A stretch of 64,000 bases of DNA from Paenibacillus sp. H1-7 (GCF_022354825.1 NZ_CP031168.1:619001-683000); one strand, 5' to 3'. Positions 43,927-53,428 are shown, numbered from the stretch's first letter. Numbers and translations are program-made. The notes: a model not told the origin generated them from the sequence alone.

Positions 43927-45408
43927 ATGAGCAATGACGCCAACGAACGATTTCAAGCAATAGCCGCTTCTCTTCAAAAGCAGCAGTACTTTCAGGCGGA
44001 GCAGCAAGCGAAGGAATACATTCAGACCCGCCCGCTGGATGCCCAAGGATGGGCCTATCTAGGCGAGGCACTGCTTTCGCGCGGATTTGCCGGTGCGGCC
44101 CGTGCCGTGTTCGAGAGAGCACAGCTGTTGGACCCCGAGGCAGCTTGGATGCCGAATATCCTCAAGCAGCTGGAGCAGCAGGAAGAAGGCACGGAGCGCT
44201 ACGATATTGAGCTGCTGCTGAACACGGAGAAAGTAAGGGTCAGCGCAGCGATGCTCGTCCGCAACGGTGAAGAGTACATAGATGACTGCATCAGGAGCCT
44301 GCAGGGTGCTGTGGATGAAATCGTCGTTCTGGACTATGGCTCGACCGATCGAACACGGACGATTGTGGCCGGTATGCCTCACATCAAGCTTATTCAATCG
44401 CAGTGGAACGACAGCTTCGCGTCCTTGCGCAATGAGGTGCATGCCCATATTACCGGAGACTGGGTTCTTTGGCTGGAGGCAAATGAGCGGCTTCATCCCC
44501 GGTACAAAGGAAAAGTCCGGGAAGCGGCGGCATTGTTTCAGCAGAGCGAGTCTCCTGCCGCCCTCGATGTGATCTCTACGGTACGAGCGAGTGGCGGAGC
44601 CGGAATAGAGAAGTTCGTCGGGCCACGTATGTATGCTATGAAATGGGGGCTGGTCTATTCCGGCAGAGTGAAGGAGAAGCTGACCTACCTGTCAGGAATA
44701 ACGAACGGTGTTACACTGCTCCAGCGAAGGTTAAACCTGAAGCTGGTTGTTACGGAAAGCGGCTCTCGGGAAAACGCCGAGAGGCTTTCGCAGCTGCACT
44801 TGGAATTACTGCAACGGATGCTGACAGAGGAGCCGGATAACCCTGTCTGGCCGATGCATTACGGCGAAGCGCTTGCCGGGCTCGGACGGCTCGAAGAGGC
44901 TCAGAGCTATGCGGAACAAGCGGCTCGACTGGCGGAGCTCACGGATTTTTCACACCGTTTGGAGCTGATGATATTAACAATACGCTTGAATATGGAGCTA
45001 AGCAGGTGGCAGGAGGCGGAGCAAGCGATCCAGGAAGGGATGGCGGCTTTCCCCGGCTATCCGGACTTTTCCTATTATTCAAGTCAGCTTCAGCTGCATA
45101 GGGCCCAGCTGCTGTATAAGCAAGCGGCGCAGAATACGCGACTTGCGCAGGAAGGCTTTGTAACCTACAGGGGACCGGACTCGATGGATCACGATATTGC
45201 CGATTGGAAAAGCCAACAGCTGTATGCAGAGCTGGCGTTAAGCAGCGGCGAGCTTGCAGCTGCGGAATCGATGTATGAGGCATTGGCGGAGCGCTTTCCG
45301 GAATCTGCGGAAATCCGTACAAGACTCGCCAGAATCGAGCGGCAGCGGTCGAAGCTGGCCGGAACGGAAGGAGGGCGCGATAATGAATCCGACAATGCAG
45401 CTCCATGA
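43927..45408 (+). CDS. GT2-like glycosyltransferase paralogue lacking the DxD motif, with TPR-like regions
   Basis: About 493 residues. Residues 1-80 are TPR-like helices; a GT2 domain follows (VSAAMLVRNGEEYIDDCIRSL, VDEIVVLDYGSTDRT), then TPR-like helices to the end. In the next gene the metal-binding motif is Asp183-Ala-Asp185 (WIDADE); here the matching place reads WLEANE (Glu184-Ala-Asn186). The nucleotide-sugar acceptor Asp is retained in LDYGSTD. So catalysis may be lost or metal-independent. AGGGG precedes ATG 43927 by about 12 bases. It overlaps the next gene by 26 bases. Confidence 0.8.
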   Translation: MSNDANERFQAIAASLQKQQYFQAEQQAKEYIQTRPLDAQGWAYLGEALLSRGFAGAARAVFERAQLLDPEAAWMPNILKQLEQQEEGTERYDIELLLNTEKVRVSAAMLVRNGEEYIDDCIRSLQGAVDEIVVLDYGSTDRTRTIVAGMPHIKLIQSQWNDSFASLRNEVHAHITGDWVLWLEANERLHPRYKGKVREAAALFQQSESPAALDVISTVRASGGAGIEKFVGPRMYAMKWGLVYSGRVKEKLTYLSGITNGVTLLQRRLNLKLVVTESGSRENAERLSQLHLELLQRMLTEEPDNPVWPMHYGEALAGLGRLEEAQSYAEQAARLAELTDFSHRLELMILTIRLNMELSRWQEAEQAIQEGMAAFPGYPDFSYYSSQLQLHRAQLLYKQAAQNTRLAQEGFVTYRGPDSMDHDIADWKSQQLYAELALSSGELAAAESMYEALAERFPESAEIRTRLARIERQRSKLAGTEGGRDNESDNAAP

Positions 45409-46855
45409 ACAAATACAGCAGTGCCTGGTTCGACAAGAGTTCGAGACGACGGAGCAATGGGCGTCTTCCTATGTTAAGCAGGCACCGGCCTCGTCCGCAG
45501 CCTGGTTATTGCTCGGGCAAGCGCTGCTAGGCCGTGGTTACGGCGCGATGGCGCAGCTTGCTTTTCAGCGGGCATGGCTGCTCGATCCCGAGGCGACCTG
45601 GGTCCGGGCGGTGTTCGCGGCGCTGAAGCAGTCGCAGGCAGGGCCGATAAGGGAAGAGATCGTGGAGCTGCTGAAGGTCAAGAAGGTCACCGTGACCGCG
45701 GCGGTTATCGCCAAAAACGAGGAGCGCTGCATAGAGCGCTGCTTGAACAGCCTGATCGGAACCTTCGACGAGATTGTCGTCATGGATTCAGGCTCTACGG
45801 ATAAGACCATGGAGATCGTACGCCGTTTTCCCGAGGTTAAGCTGTATGAGACGGAATGGAAGGATAGCTTCTCACAGCTTCGCAACGAAACGATACCGCT
45901 GCTAACGAGCGATTGGGTGCTGTGGATCGATGCGGATGAAGTGTTATATCCGGATGATGCCAAGCATGTGCGGGAAGCGGCGGGCCTGTTCGATGCATTC
46001 GAGCAGCCGGTGATTTTGCAAGTATGGATGGCCAACCAATACGGACGTCATTTCCATCAGGATTTTTCCCAATCGAGAATGTTCCCGCTTAACAGGGGAT
46101 TGCGCTATTATGGCCGCGTCCATAATCAAATTGCCCCGGACGGGGGACTGCAGGAAAGAGTGAACACCGTCAGCCGCAAAGTGAGAATACGGCTGATTCA
46201 CGACGGGTACGATCCTTCGGTATGGCGGGGACGGCAGAAGGGCGACCGCTCCTTTAAGCTTTTGCAGCAGATGGTCGATGAAGAGCCTCTCAACCCGTCA
46301 GGATGGTTTTTTTACGGCAGAGATTGCTTCAATGTAGGTGAGTATGACCGGGCGCTGGCTTACCTTAAGGAAGCGGAACGGCTTGCATTAATGACGCCTG
46401 CTTTTTCGGCGTTAGGTACGGTTCGGATGTATATGGCGCAAATCCATTTGCAGCAACAAGAGTGGGTCGAGGCGATGCGGCTGTGTGAAGAGGTATTGCA
46501 GCGCTCCCCCGATTATCCCGACGCTCGTTATTATTTGGCCCAAGCTCAGATGGGACAAGCCCGTGAGCATCTCCGCCAAGCTCAGCAAGCTATTGTCTCC
46601 TACAACGAAGCGTTGCCCGGCTATCGGGGAGCTGTTGCTCCGGATGCCGAGATCAAAGCGTGGAAAGCAGGCCGGCACATGGCCGAGCTGGCTGTGCGGA
46701 GCGGCAAGCTGGCGGAAGCGAGAGACCTGTACGAGCATTTCTTAGTGCAATTTCCGCAGGTAGAGCCGCTTCAAGCCGGACGGCAAGCATTGAACGGGAA
46801 AATAGAGAAGCTGCTGGCGCTACCAACCGTAAGGCAGAAGCCGGCTTCGGAATAA
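45383..46855 (+). CDS. GT2-family glycosyltransferase with TPR-like regions
   Basis: A 490-residue paralogue of the preceding gene with an intact catalytic set: VTAAVIAKNEERCIERCLNSL, FDEIVVMDSGSTDKT, and SDWVLWIDADEVL with Asp183/Asp185. The flanking TPR-like helices suggest protein acceptors, as in peptide- or surface-glycosylating enzymes. ATG 45383 follows GGAAGGAGGG, inside the end of the preceding gene. Together with the large secreted repeat protein upstream, it may glycosylate that protein; this is inference from neighbourhood. Confidence 0.88.
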   Translation: MNPTMQLHEQIQQCLVRQEFETTEQWASSYVKQAPASSAAWLLLGQALLGRGYGAMAQLAFQRAWLLDPEATWVRAVFAALKQSQAGPIREEIVELLKVKKVTVTAAVIAKNEERCIERCLNSLIGTFDEIVVMDSGSTDKTMEIVRRFPEVKLYETEWKDSFSQLRNETIPLLTSDWVLWIDADEVLYPDDAKHVREAAGLFDAFEQPVILQVWMANQYGRHFHQDFSQSRMFPLNRGLRYYGRVHNQIAPDGGLQERVNTVSRKVRIRLIHDGYDPSVWRGRQKGDRSFKLLQQMVDEEPLNPSGWFFYGRDCFNVGEYDRALAYLKEAERLALMTPAFSALGTVRMYMAQIHLQQQEWVEAMRLCEEVLQRSPDYPDARYYLAQAQMGQAREHLRQAQQAIVSYNEALPGYRGAVAPDAEIKAWKAGRHMAELAVRSGKLAEARDLYEHFLVQFPQVEPLQAGRQALNGKIEKLLALPTVRQKPASE

Positions 46856-46971
46856 ACCGAGCATGTCATAACTGCACGTGAATCGGCGCACATCAGTCGG
46901 CTCGATGGGGTCGAAGTCCGGCGTCCGGCAGCTGTTGTTTAGCGGAGCCGTCCAGGCGGCTTGAGGGCTTC

Positions 46972-47484
46972 TTATTGGCTTTTCTTGGCCAATTCTATAA
47001 TTGATTTAATGAAAGGTGCTTTCAATTCGGTATATGTCGCTCGGTCTTCCGGATACATACTGGCAAGATGCTTCTTAAGCGCTGCATACTCCTGTAATTT
47101 CTCTGGATGGCTTTTGAGGTAATTGCGGAACAACAGGTTGTTGTTCCACTCCTCACTAGTTATTTCATAAATGTGAAGGTGATGCGTGCCCTTTCGCCAC
47201 AAGCCTTTACGAAAAAAACGGCGGTTTGGGAATTCCATTTTAGGAACATATTCATAACCAAGCTCCTTCAATGGTTCTATAAATAAATCGGCGTCGTTAA
47301 GAAGATTCACTCCGACTGCTATATCGACTATTGGCTTAGCAGGTAATCCTACGATTGAGGTACTGCCAATGTGTTCGATAGAAATGGCTTTATCGTTCAG
47401 AGCGTGATGAATCTGTAACTTCTCCTTCTCAAACTCTTCGATCCATTCAGGCGTATATTCTTGAATGATGACCTCATAAGTCAA
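46972..47484 (-). CDS. GrpB/UPF0157 nucleotidyltransferase-like family protein
   Basis: A 170-residue cytoplasmic protein. Diagnostic pieces are SIEHIGSTSIVGLPAKPIVDIAVGV (the GS...D-type nucleotidyltransferase motif) and FFRKGLWRKGTHHLHIYE. The start is TTG 47484-47482, eight bases after GGGAGGG; the longer frame upstream has no site. The family appears next to or fused with CoaE in some genomes, but function is unproven. It is the last of three minus-strand genes with the zinc-ribbon protein and the HAD hydrolase. Confidence 0.88.
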   Translation of the reverse strand: MTYEVIIQEYTPEWIEEFEKEKLQIHHALNDKAISIEHIGSTSIVGLPAKPIVDIAVGVNLLNDADLFIEPLKELGYEYVPKMEFPNRRFFRKGLWRKGTHHLHIYEITSEEWNNNLLFRNYLKSHPEKLQEYAALKKHLASMYPEDRATYTELKAPFIKSIIELAKKSQ

Positions 47485-47531
47485 ATCAATTCCCTCCCAT
47501 CGTATACTTTTACAAAGAGGTGATCCGGCAT

Positions 47532-47906
47532 CTAATCCTCCTGCTCCTCCATCATCAACGTGAGCCCGCAGGAGGGACACTCTCTCGCCGTAGCGGCTAC
47601 GCGGAAACCGCAGGCAGGACAAGTCTCCTCCGCATTCTCGTGGGGAATAGGCCGATCGGAGACATTCTGGAAATAATCGCCGACGGGACGGCCATCAACC
47701 TCCACGACCAGAAGCTCCTCGGTCAGCATCCAAACCATATTGCCATAACGGTCGCTTACGGCGGCCAAAGGAATTTCTGCAGATTCCTCCTGGGGGAACA
47801 GGCTTCCCCCGAATACTCCGGGGAGCATGGCTTTGTAAGCACCGTAACCGGTTCCGATAAGGACGTATGTCTTGCCGGACTGCTTATGTTTTACGATCGT
47901 TGCCAT
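47532..47906 (-). CDS. Uncharacterised protein with C-terminal zinc ribbon
   Basis: A 124-residue soluble protein. The first 85 residues are beta-rich (TYVLIGTGYGAYKAMLPGVFGGSLFP, MVWMLTEELLVVEVDG); the end has a zinc ribbon CPACG-x9-CPSCG. It starts 29 bases after the HAD gene and is probably co-transcribed with it. I do not recognise the family; similar conserved small proteins are found in Paenibacillus, as far as I recall. Role unknown. Confidence 0.8.
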   Translation of the reverse strand: MATIVKHKQSGKTYVLIGTGYGAYKAMLPGVFGGSLFPQEESAEIPLAAVSDRYGNMVWMLTEELLVVEVDGRPVGDYFQNVSDRPIPHENAEETCPACGFRVAATARECPSCGLTLMMEEQED

Positions 47907-47934
47907 TCACGCAGGCCTCCTTTCGGGTTTAGCG

Positions 47935-48615
47935 TCATCCTGTGAATCGTTCCAGCAAATCTTGAGGCTGGGCCAGCTTTTCGAATCCGGTGATTTTACC
48001 GCTGAAGTGCTCTGAAAGAAACCATGTTGCGTGAAACGCCTGAAGCCCGGCGGCAGCGGCACCATCCAGCTCGCGCGAGCCCCCGTCACCGACAAATATA
48101 GCTTCGCGCGGATCCACCTTCAGATTGCGAAGCGATAGCTGATAAATTTCCTTATCCGGTTTGGCATAGCCTGTCGTATAAGAGAAAACCGCATCATCGA
48201 AGTAAGGAGCCAGTGTGGACCGATCCCATGCCCGTACCTCCTCCTCGGTGCAATTGCTTATCATACCGATGCGGACGCCGCGGCTTTTGAGCTGCTTCAG
48301 CATGTAAATAATATTCGGCGATATCTCGTCGAAAGGGACCTTCTTAGCTTCTAGCCTCGCCTGATACAGCGATTGCAGGTAGGCTTCATCCAGCGTTTTT
48401 CCTTTACTCTGCCACATATCCCGAAGCACGCTCGGAAAATCCGGGAATGTGCCGTTCATTCGGCGCACTTGTCTTACCCGCCACTCCTCGTCGTATTCCT
48501 GCTTGGTCAATCCCCACTGCTCCTGAAAATCATTCAACCGCGGAACCTTCCTGGATCCATTGGCAAATTCGGAAATGAGCGTTTCGTACAGATCGAATAG
48601 GACTGCTTTTATCAT
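47935..48615 (-). CDS. HAD-superfamily hydrolase
   Basis: A 226-residue hydrolase. Motif I is FDLYETL: nucleophile Asp followed at +2 by Tyr rather than Asp, as in haloacid-dehalogenase-type members rather than typical phosphatases. Motif II is MISNCTEE, motif III around GYAKPDKEIY, motif IV FVGDGGSRELDGAAAAGL. A helical cap lies between motifs I and II. It is the first gene of a three-gene minus-strand unit. Substrate unknown. Confidence 0.88.
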   Translation of the reverse strand: MIKAVLFDLYETLISEFANGSRKVPRLNDFQEQWGLTKQEYDEEWRVRQVRRMNGTFPDFPSVLRDMWQSKGKTLDEAYLQSLYQARLEAKKVPFDEISPNIIYMLKQLKSRGVRIGMISNCTEEEVRAWDRSTLAPYFDDAVFSYTTGYAKPDKEIYQLSLRNLKVDPREAIFVGDGGSRELDGAAAAGLQAFHATWFLSEHFSGKITGFEKLAQPQDLLERFTG

Positions 48616-48728
48616 GGTTGTCCTCCAGTATTGGGTTAGGTTTGGATGAATTTAACATTTCGAAACAAATATGGAATTCGTGGCGTCTAACCGTTTGAAG
48701 AGAAATTACCATGAGAGGCTGTGCGAAT

Positions 48729-49792
48729 ATGAAAAAGGTCGGTTTTGTAGCCGGGCTATGTGCAGGTATTGGGCTGTCCCTAGGTACGGCGGCATTCGCA
48801 TCCGGCAGTATTCAAGCGGTGCTGTTTCCAAGCAAAGTGAATTTTCTCGTCAACGATACCGTCCGGCAGATGGATAACGCTGACAACGAGGTCCTCAATT
48901 ATAACAATAAAACGTACATTCCGCTGCGCACCTTTGCCGAGTCTATGGGAGCTGTTGTCGAGTTTGTGCCCGGATCTCCGGAAACCGGTGGCCATAATAA
49001 AATCAATATTTATTCCGGCATGTCGGCGAACACGCTCGGGAAACAGGATCCACAAGGCTATGTCAGTTACGGACCGCTGACCTTCAAGCAAGCCAGCACG
49101 GATTTGGAATCGAAAACGGCATCTTTAACGGGGTTGTTGAAAGTGAACAAACCGCTGACCGGCAAAAAAATCGAGCTGATTGCAATGAATGCCGAAGGAA
49201 AGCGCGTCGGATCCGCTGACATCGATATATGGGATCGGCTGCAGCAGGGAGATATTATCGAGCTGAATCAGGCGCTGTATTTGAGCGGTAGCATAAGCTC
49301 CTGCCAGATCGAGGTCAAAGATTCCTGGGCGCTGACGACCCGGGATTTTTTCCACGACGGGATGCTGTTGATGAATGAAGGGCTTGTTTTTGGCATGGGT
49401 AGTATCGATCCGTCCCAAGGAGGACTTGTCCAAACGCTTCATTCAAAAATCAGGGCGGAAAAGCGATCCGCATCGAGCCTTTGAACGTGGAGTACCAGAT
49501 TGTAAAGATCGAAGACGGCCAAGAACAGGTCATGTTCAGTCATAAGCTCGCCCCTTTGACAGGGGAGGTGCCTGAGTACGGATGGTACGAAGCGAAGCTT
49601 CCCGTATGGAATTTAAAGGACTCGGACGGTCGTCCTGTAACACCGGGAACGTATGTAGCGAAGATCGTCATTCCTGATGGACTCCAATACACGGTGGAAG
49701 GCAGTGCGGAAGTCCAAACGCTCACCAGGCTCTCACGGTTTACAAAATGGGAGTACGATATTAAGCAAGACGATATCGATTCGGTACCTTAG
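48729..49792 (+). pseudogene. Copper-amine-oxidase-like stalk-domain exported protein, frameshifted
   Basis: Starts with a signal peptide (MKKVGFVAGLCAGIGLSLG...AFAS) and a stalk domain SIQAVLFPSKVNFLVND and YIPLRTFAESMGAVVEF. The frame stops at 49484. The downstream frame continues as NQGGKAIRIEPLNVEYQIV to the stop at 49790-49792. Adding one A to the five-A run at 49445-49449 joins the two parts as ...HSKNQGGKAIRIEP..., an intact protein of about 355 residues. So it is a single-base loss in a homopolymer: either real or a sequencing error. The end domain resembles a bacterial Ig/FlgD-like fold (PVWNLKDSDGRPVTPGTYVAKI). ATG 48729 was chosen for the signal peptide. Confidence 0.8.
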
Positions 49793-50316
49793 AGAGCGTT
49801 ACGCCCGACAACCGGAATTTGCTCTAAATAGCTGCGAACCTCCCGCGGGGAGCGCAAAATAATAACCGTCTGCCCCTCCTTGAGCAAAGCCAAACGGTTC
49901 AGCAATGCCGGACGGCTCGTTCTCCTGTAGCTCCATATCCAGCGAATGAAGCCCAGATCCAGACGCTCGGGACAGCCCTCGTTCAAATCGGGTCTTGTCC
50001 GGCCGTGATACATCACTCTGCGTTTAATAACGCGGTACATGCACAAGGAGGTCGGCATATCGAGAAAAATAATCGTGTCCGCAGCCTGCAGCCGGGTATC
50101 GAGGGTTCTTCCGTAATTGCCGTCGATAATCCAGGCTTCGTTGCGGACCAGCTTGTTCATGAGCTCGTCCCATTCGTCTTTGGGGGTAGCAACCCAGCCG
50201 GGACGCCAGTTCAACGCATCCAAATGAAACACGGGCAAGCCCGTGCGTTCACCCAATTGCCTGGAAAAGGTCGATTTTCCCGCGCCCCCTGAACCGATGA
50301 CTATCACTTTGTTCAT
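49789..50316 (-). CDS. P-loop nucleoside kinase-like protein (FlaR/DNA topology modulation family)
   Basis: A 175-residue adenylate-kinase-like protein: Walker A GSGGAGKST, FHLDALNWRPGW, IIDGNYGRTLDTRL, and LDMPTSLCMYRVIKRR. This set is typical of the FlaR-like family annotated as DNA topology modulation protein, whose actual reaction is not established. Its ATG follows immediately after the stop of the HD-domain gene (TGAATG), so the two are translated together. Its stop region overlaps that of the convergent stalk-domain gene by four bases. Confidence 0.88.
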   Translation of the reverse strand: MNKVIVIGSGGAGKSTFSRQLGERTGLPVFHLDALNWRPGWVATPKDEWDELMNKLVRNEAWIIDGNYGRTLDTRLQAADTIIFLDMPTSLCMYRVIKRRVMYHGRTRPDLNEGCPERLDLGFIRWIWSYRRTSRPALLNRLALLKEGQTVIILRSPREVRSYLEQIPVVGRNAL

Positions 50317-50961
50317 TCAACGATTCTCCTCCCGCACGGGATAAGCTGATGATTTCGCTTTCAAATCCTCGAATGCTGAAATGAGCCAGGGATGGACGAC
50401 CTTCAGCCGATCCCGCTGGTTCCACAAATAGGCGATATAGACAAATGCCCCTTGCTCCAACGAGGTGTCTAATTGCTCGAGCAGCTGCTCCAAATAAGGA
50501 GGCTTGCCCGGCTGGTCCCATTCGATTTTATCCGCAACGAACAAGACGAGGTCCATCAGCGTTGCCTTTGCTTTTAACGTGGTATGGCATTCGATGGCGT
50601 CGAGTATGCTTGGATCGTGGATGTGAAAGACGTCCCGGGCAATAATACGGGAAATTTTTTGATGAATGATCATGGGGAATAAGGCTTCTTCCGGGAGGAT
50701 CTCGATGTGCAGCTCCTGGGCGACACGGATTCTTTCATTGTTCGGAATGATCGCACTTATGTCATGGAGTAAGCCTGCGGTGCGGGCGGCTTCGGGGTCC
50801 CCGCCGAATTTGGCGGCCAGGCGGCTGGCTTCATCTCCGACTCGTAAGCTGTGCTCTGCGGTTTTGGGACAATTATACAAGCTCAGCAGATCGATGACAT
50901 CGTTCTCCAAATGTCCTGTAAACATCATCGATTGCCGAATCGTAGCAATCCGGTCGTTCAT
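50317..50961 (-). CDS. HD-domain phosphohydrolase, YqeK-like (bis-nucleosyl tetraphosphatase type)
   Basis: A 214-residue protein. Metal ligands of the HD fold are seen: His37 in KTAEHSLRV, His66-Asp67 in GLLHDI, His in MIIHQK, His in IECHTT and Asp in LFVADKIE. The order matches YqeK, which hydrolyses Ap4A symmetrically to ADP, but the N-terminus is longer, and the usual yqeK neighbours (nadD, rsfS) are absent. It is probably a paralogue with a related nucleotide substrate. It is directly upstream of the FlaR-like gene. Confidence 0.85.
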   Translation of the reverse strand: MNDRIATIRQSMMFTGHLENDVIDLLSLYNCPKTAEHSLRVGDEASRLAAKFGGDPEAARTAGLLHDISAIIPNNERIRVAQELHIEILPEEALFPMIIHQKISRIIARDVFHIHDPSILDAIECHTTLKAKATLMDLVLFVADKIEWDQPGKPPYLEQLLEQLDTSLEQGAFVYIAYLWNQRDRLKVVHPWLISAFEDLKAKSSAYPVREENR

Positions 50962-51164
50962 AAGGATTCACTCCTTCGAAATGAACTCTTCTTCATACTA
51001 CCATATTCTGGTTTGGCTGCCCATAAGGACTCTTCATCGTAAAAAGCACGCAGGTTGACCCAATGCCAAAAAAAGTATGGACTACTTGGCGGAACATAGT
51101 ATGCTTGAATGAGGAGCGCATCATTGTGTGCTGATACGGTCAACGAAATGGAGTGAAGGAAAGA

Positions 51165-51566
51165 ATGAACACCGAAGCAGGGCTGCTGAACGGGCTGAAG
51201 AACCAGGCGCGGCGATTGAAGCAAAACGTGTACGTCCTGTACCTGGCGTACCGGGATCCGCGGGTTGCCTGGTACGCCAAGCTGTTTGCGATTTGCGTCG
51301 TTGCATACGCATTCAGTCCGATAGATTTAATCCCGGATTTCATTCCGATTCTCGGGTATTTGGATGATCTGATTATTGTGCCGCTGGGCATAGCCCTTGC
51401 GTTGCGGATGATACCGGAACCGGTGCTGGAGGATTGCAAAGCCAAGGCAGAGGAGGTGCGCCGGCAGGGCAAGCCGGTCAATTGGATTACCGGCGCGCTG
51501 TTTATCGCGCTTTGGATTGCCTGTGCCGTGTGGTTAGGGATGCTGGCTTACAGGATGTGGGGATGA
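51165..51566 (+). CDS. YkvA-family (DUF1232) membrane protein
   Basis: A 133-residue protein with the DUF1232 core YLAYRDPRVAWYAKLFAICVVAYAFSPIDLIPDFIPILGYLDDLIIVP: two hydrophobic helices around the conserved SPIDLIPDFIP motif. A further C-terminal membrane segment is LFIALWIACAVWLGMLAY. GAAGGAAAG precedes ATG 51165, better than the ATG at 51153. The family is widespread and uncharacterised. It stands alone in front of the second YesM kinase gene. Confidence 0.88.
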   Translation: MNTEAGLLNGLKNQARRLKQNVYVLYLAYRDPRVAWYAKLFAICVVAYAFSPIDLIPDFIPILGYLDDLIIVPLGIALALRMIPEPVLEDCKAKAEEVRRQGKPVNWITGALFIALWIACAVWLGMLAYRMWG

Positions 51567-51628
51567 CGGATGATCACGGAAGGGCAGGATTTCCTGAACG
51601 GCATTCGAAATAAAAGGGGGAAGTCGGC

Positions 51629-53428
51629 TTGTTCATCCTGCTGCGCAAATATTCGATCCGGCTGCAGCTGCTCTGTATCGGAGGAGTCATCCTGCTTTTA
51701 TTATCGGGTACGGTAGTATGGAGCTATCACCAGATCCTGAATATTACATACAAAAGAAATAGCGACTATACGATTGAGCTTATCTCCACTATTAAGCGAA
51801 ATATTGCATCGAATGCCGACACGATCAACCGGATTTTGCCCAATATCGCTTATAACGAGCAGATTCAGGAATATTTGATGGAGCAGGATCGGCTGAAGCA
51901 GTACGAGCTGCATGGCAAAATCGAAAAGCTGCTGGTCAACCTGAAGTCCATGAAGCAGGGGATCGTCGATATAGTGCTTGTAAGCACGATCGGCAGCAGT
52001 TCGTACAATTGCATCAATTGTCAAGAATTCATTCCGTTGAATGAAATACCGGAACGAACCAGCGCCTACTATTCGGCTCTCAGCCTATATCCCTACAGCA
52101 ATCCGATGAAACAGGTCGTGTATGTCGGAGTTCCCGTATATGACAGGCACAACCAGGTCCCATTGGAAGCGAAAATCGGCTATGCGATCATGGTGCTGGA
52201 TGTGAACGCTATTGCTCCTCAAATAGACAGCATGTCCGACAAAACGGCAGGCAGCTTCTATGTGCTGGACCGCAACCGTGTCGTGACCTCCAGCAATGAT
52301 TTGTCCCAAATCGGAAAGCGCTTGCCGGAGCTGGAAGACCGGATCGCGAGCGGCACCAGAAACGACGAGTTCAGAAAGGACGGAGCCCCGTACGTTATTC
52401 ATGCGGAGCCTATTCCGGAGATTGCGGGGCAAATCGTCAGCATTTACCCGACCAAGGAGCTGTTCCGGGGACTGGAGGAGGTGCAGCACCTGGTCATAGG
52501 CACGTTTATTGCCGTGATTGTGGTGATGTATGTTCTTTATATTGCGATCAGCCATAACATTTTGCAGCCGATCCGTTCCTTTATGACATTTATTTACGGA
52601 CTGCGTGCCAAAGGGCTGAACAATCTGAACAAACGGGTCGCCTTGGAAGGCTATGCGGAAATCAGCATTATGGCCAAACAGGTCAATGCGCTGTTGGATG
52701 AGATCGACGATTTGGCGAGTAAGCTGATCGATTCCAAGACGCATATTTTTGAGCTGCAGCTTATGAAAAAGCAGGCGGAGCTGCAATATTTGAAAAGTCA
52801 AATCAACCCCCATTTTCTATACAATACGATGGAGACCATTAAAGGCATTGCGTTTGTAAAAGGTGTGGATGAAATCCGGGACATGACGGATGCGCTGAGC
52901 CGGGTGTTCCGATACAGCATTAAAGGGGAAGAGCACGTTGCCCTGAAGGAAGAATTGGACATTGTCGAGGCGTATATCAATATTCAGCAAATCCGCTTCG
53001 TCGACCGGTTTCATGTCCGCTACGATTTCGAGGAAGCTTGCTGCAGCTGCAAAGTAATCAAGATGGTGCTGCAGCCCCTCGTAGAAAACGCTGTGTTCCA
53101 CGGCATAGAACCGGCGCTTCACAACTGCACTCTAACCGTAGGCTGCCGCATGGAAGATCACCGCAATTTGCTGCTGTGGGTCATTGATGACGGGGTTGGC
53201 ATGGAGCATGCGATGCTGGAGCAGATTAGACAAAGCCTCGAGGTTCAACCGCCGGCTTCGAATAATATTAACATGTCCCGCGAAAGGCATGTTGGTATAA
53301 TCAACGTGAACAACCGGATCAAATTCGCCTATGGCGACCAGTATGGCATAATGTCTATCGACAGCGTGCCGGGCGAAGGCACGAAGGTGCTTATCAAAAT
53401 CCCGGTTATAGGGGGCAGCGATGTATAA
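51629..53428 (+). CDS. YesM-type sensor histidine kinase (second)
   Basis: A 599-residue sensor starting at TTG 51629, eight bases after AAGGGGG. Membrane segments are at about residues 10-32 and 290-312 with a large Cache-like external domain between them; this domain holds a CINC motif (SSYNCINCQEFI). Then comes a HAMP-like linker and the kinase core with KSQINPHFLYNTMETIKG (phospho-His395), PLVENAVFHG, DDGVGM and GIINVNNRI boxes. It overlaps its response regulator by eight bases. It probably senses the sugar handled by the downstream Lpl-type operon. Confidence 0.92.
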   Translation: MFILLRKYSIRLQLLCIGGVILLLLSGTVVWSYHQILNITYKRNSDYTIELISTIKRNIASNADTINRILPNIAYNEQIQEYLMEQDRLKQYELHGKIEKLLVNLKSMKQGIVDIVLVSTIGSSSYNCINCQEFIPLNEIPERTSAYYSALSLYPYSNPMKQVVYVGVPVYDRHNQVPLEAKIGYAIMVLDVNAIAPQIDSMSDKTAGSFYVLDRNRVVTSSNDLSQIGKRLPELEDRIASGTRNDEFRKDGAPYVIHAEPIPEIAGQIVSIYPTKELFRGLEEVQHLVIGTFIAVIVVMYVLYIAISHNILQPIRSFMTFIYGLRAKGLNNLNKRVALEGYAEISIMAKQVNALLDEIDDLASKLIDSKTHIFELQLMKKQAELQYLKSQINPHFLYNTMETIKGIAFVKGVDEIRDMTDALSRVFRYSIKGEEHVALKEELDIVEAYINIQQIRFVDRFHVRYDFEEACCSCKVIKMVLQPLVENAVFHGIEPALHNCTLTVGCRMEDHRNLLLWVIDDGVGMEHAMLEQIRQSLEVQPPASNNINMSRERHVGIINVNNRIKFAYGDQYGIMSIDSVPGEGTKVLIKIPVIGGSDV

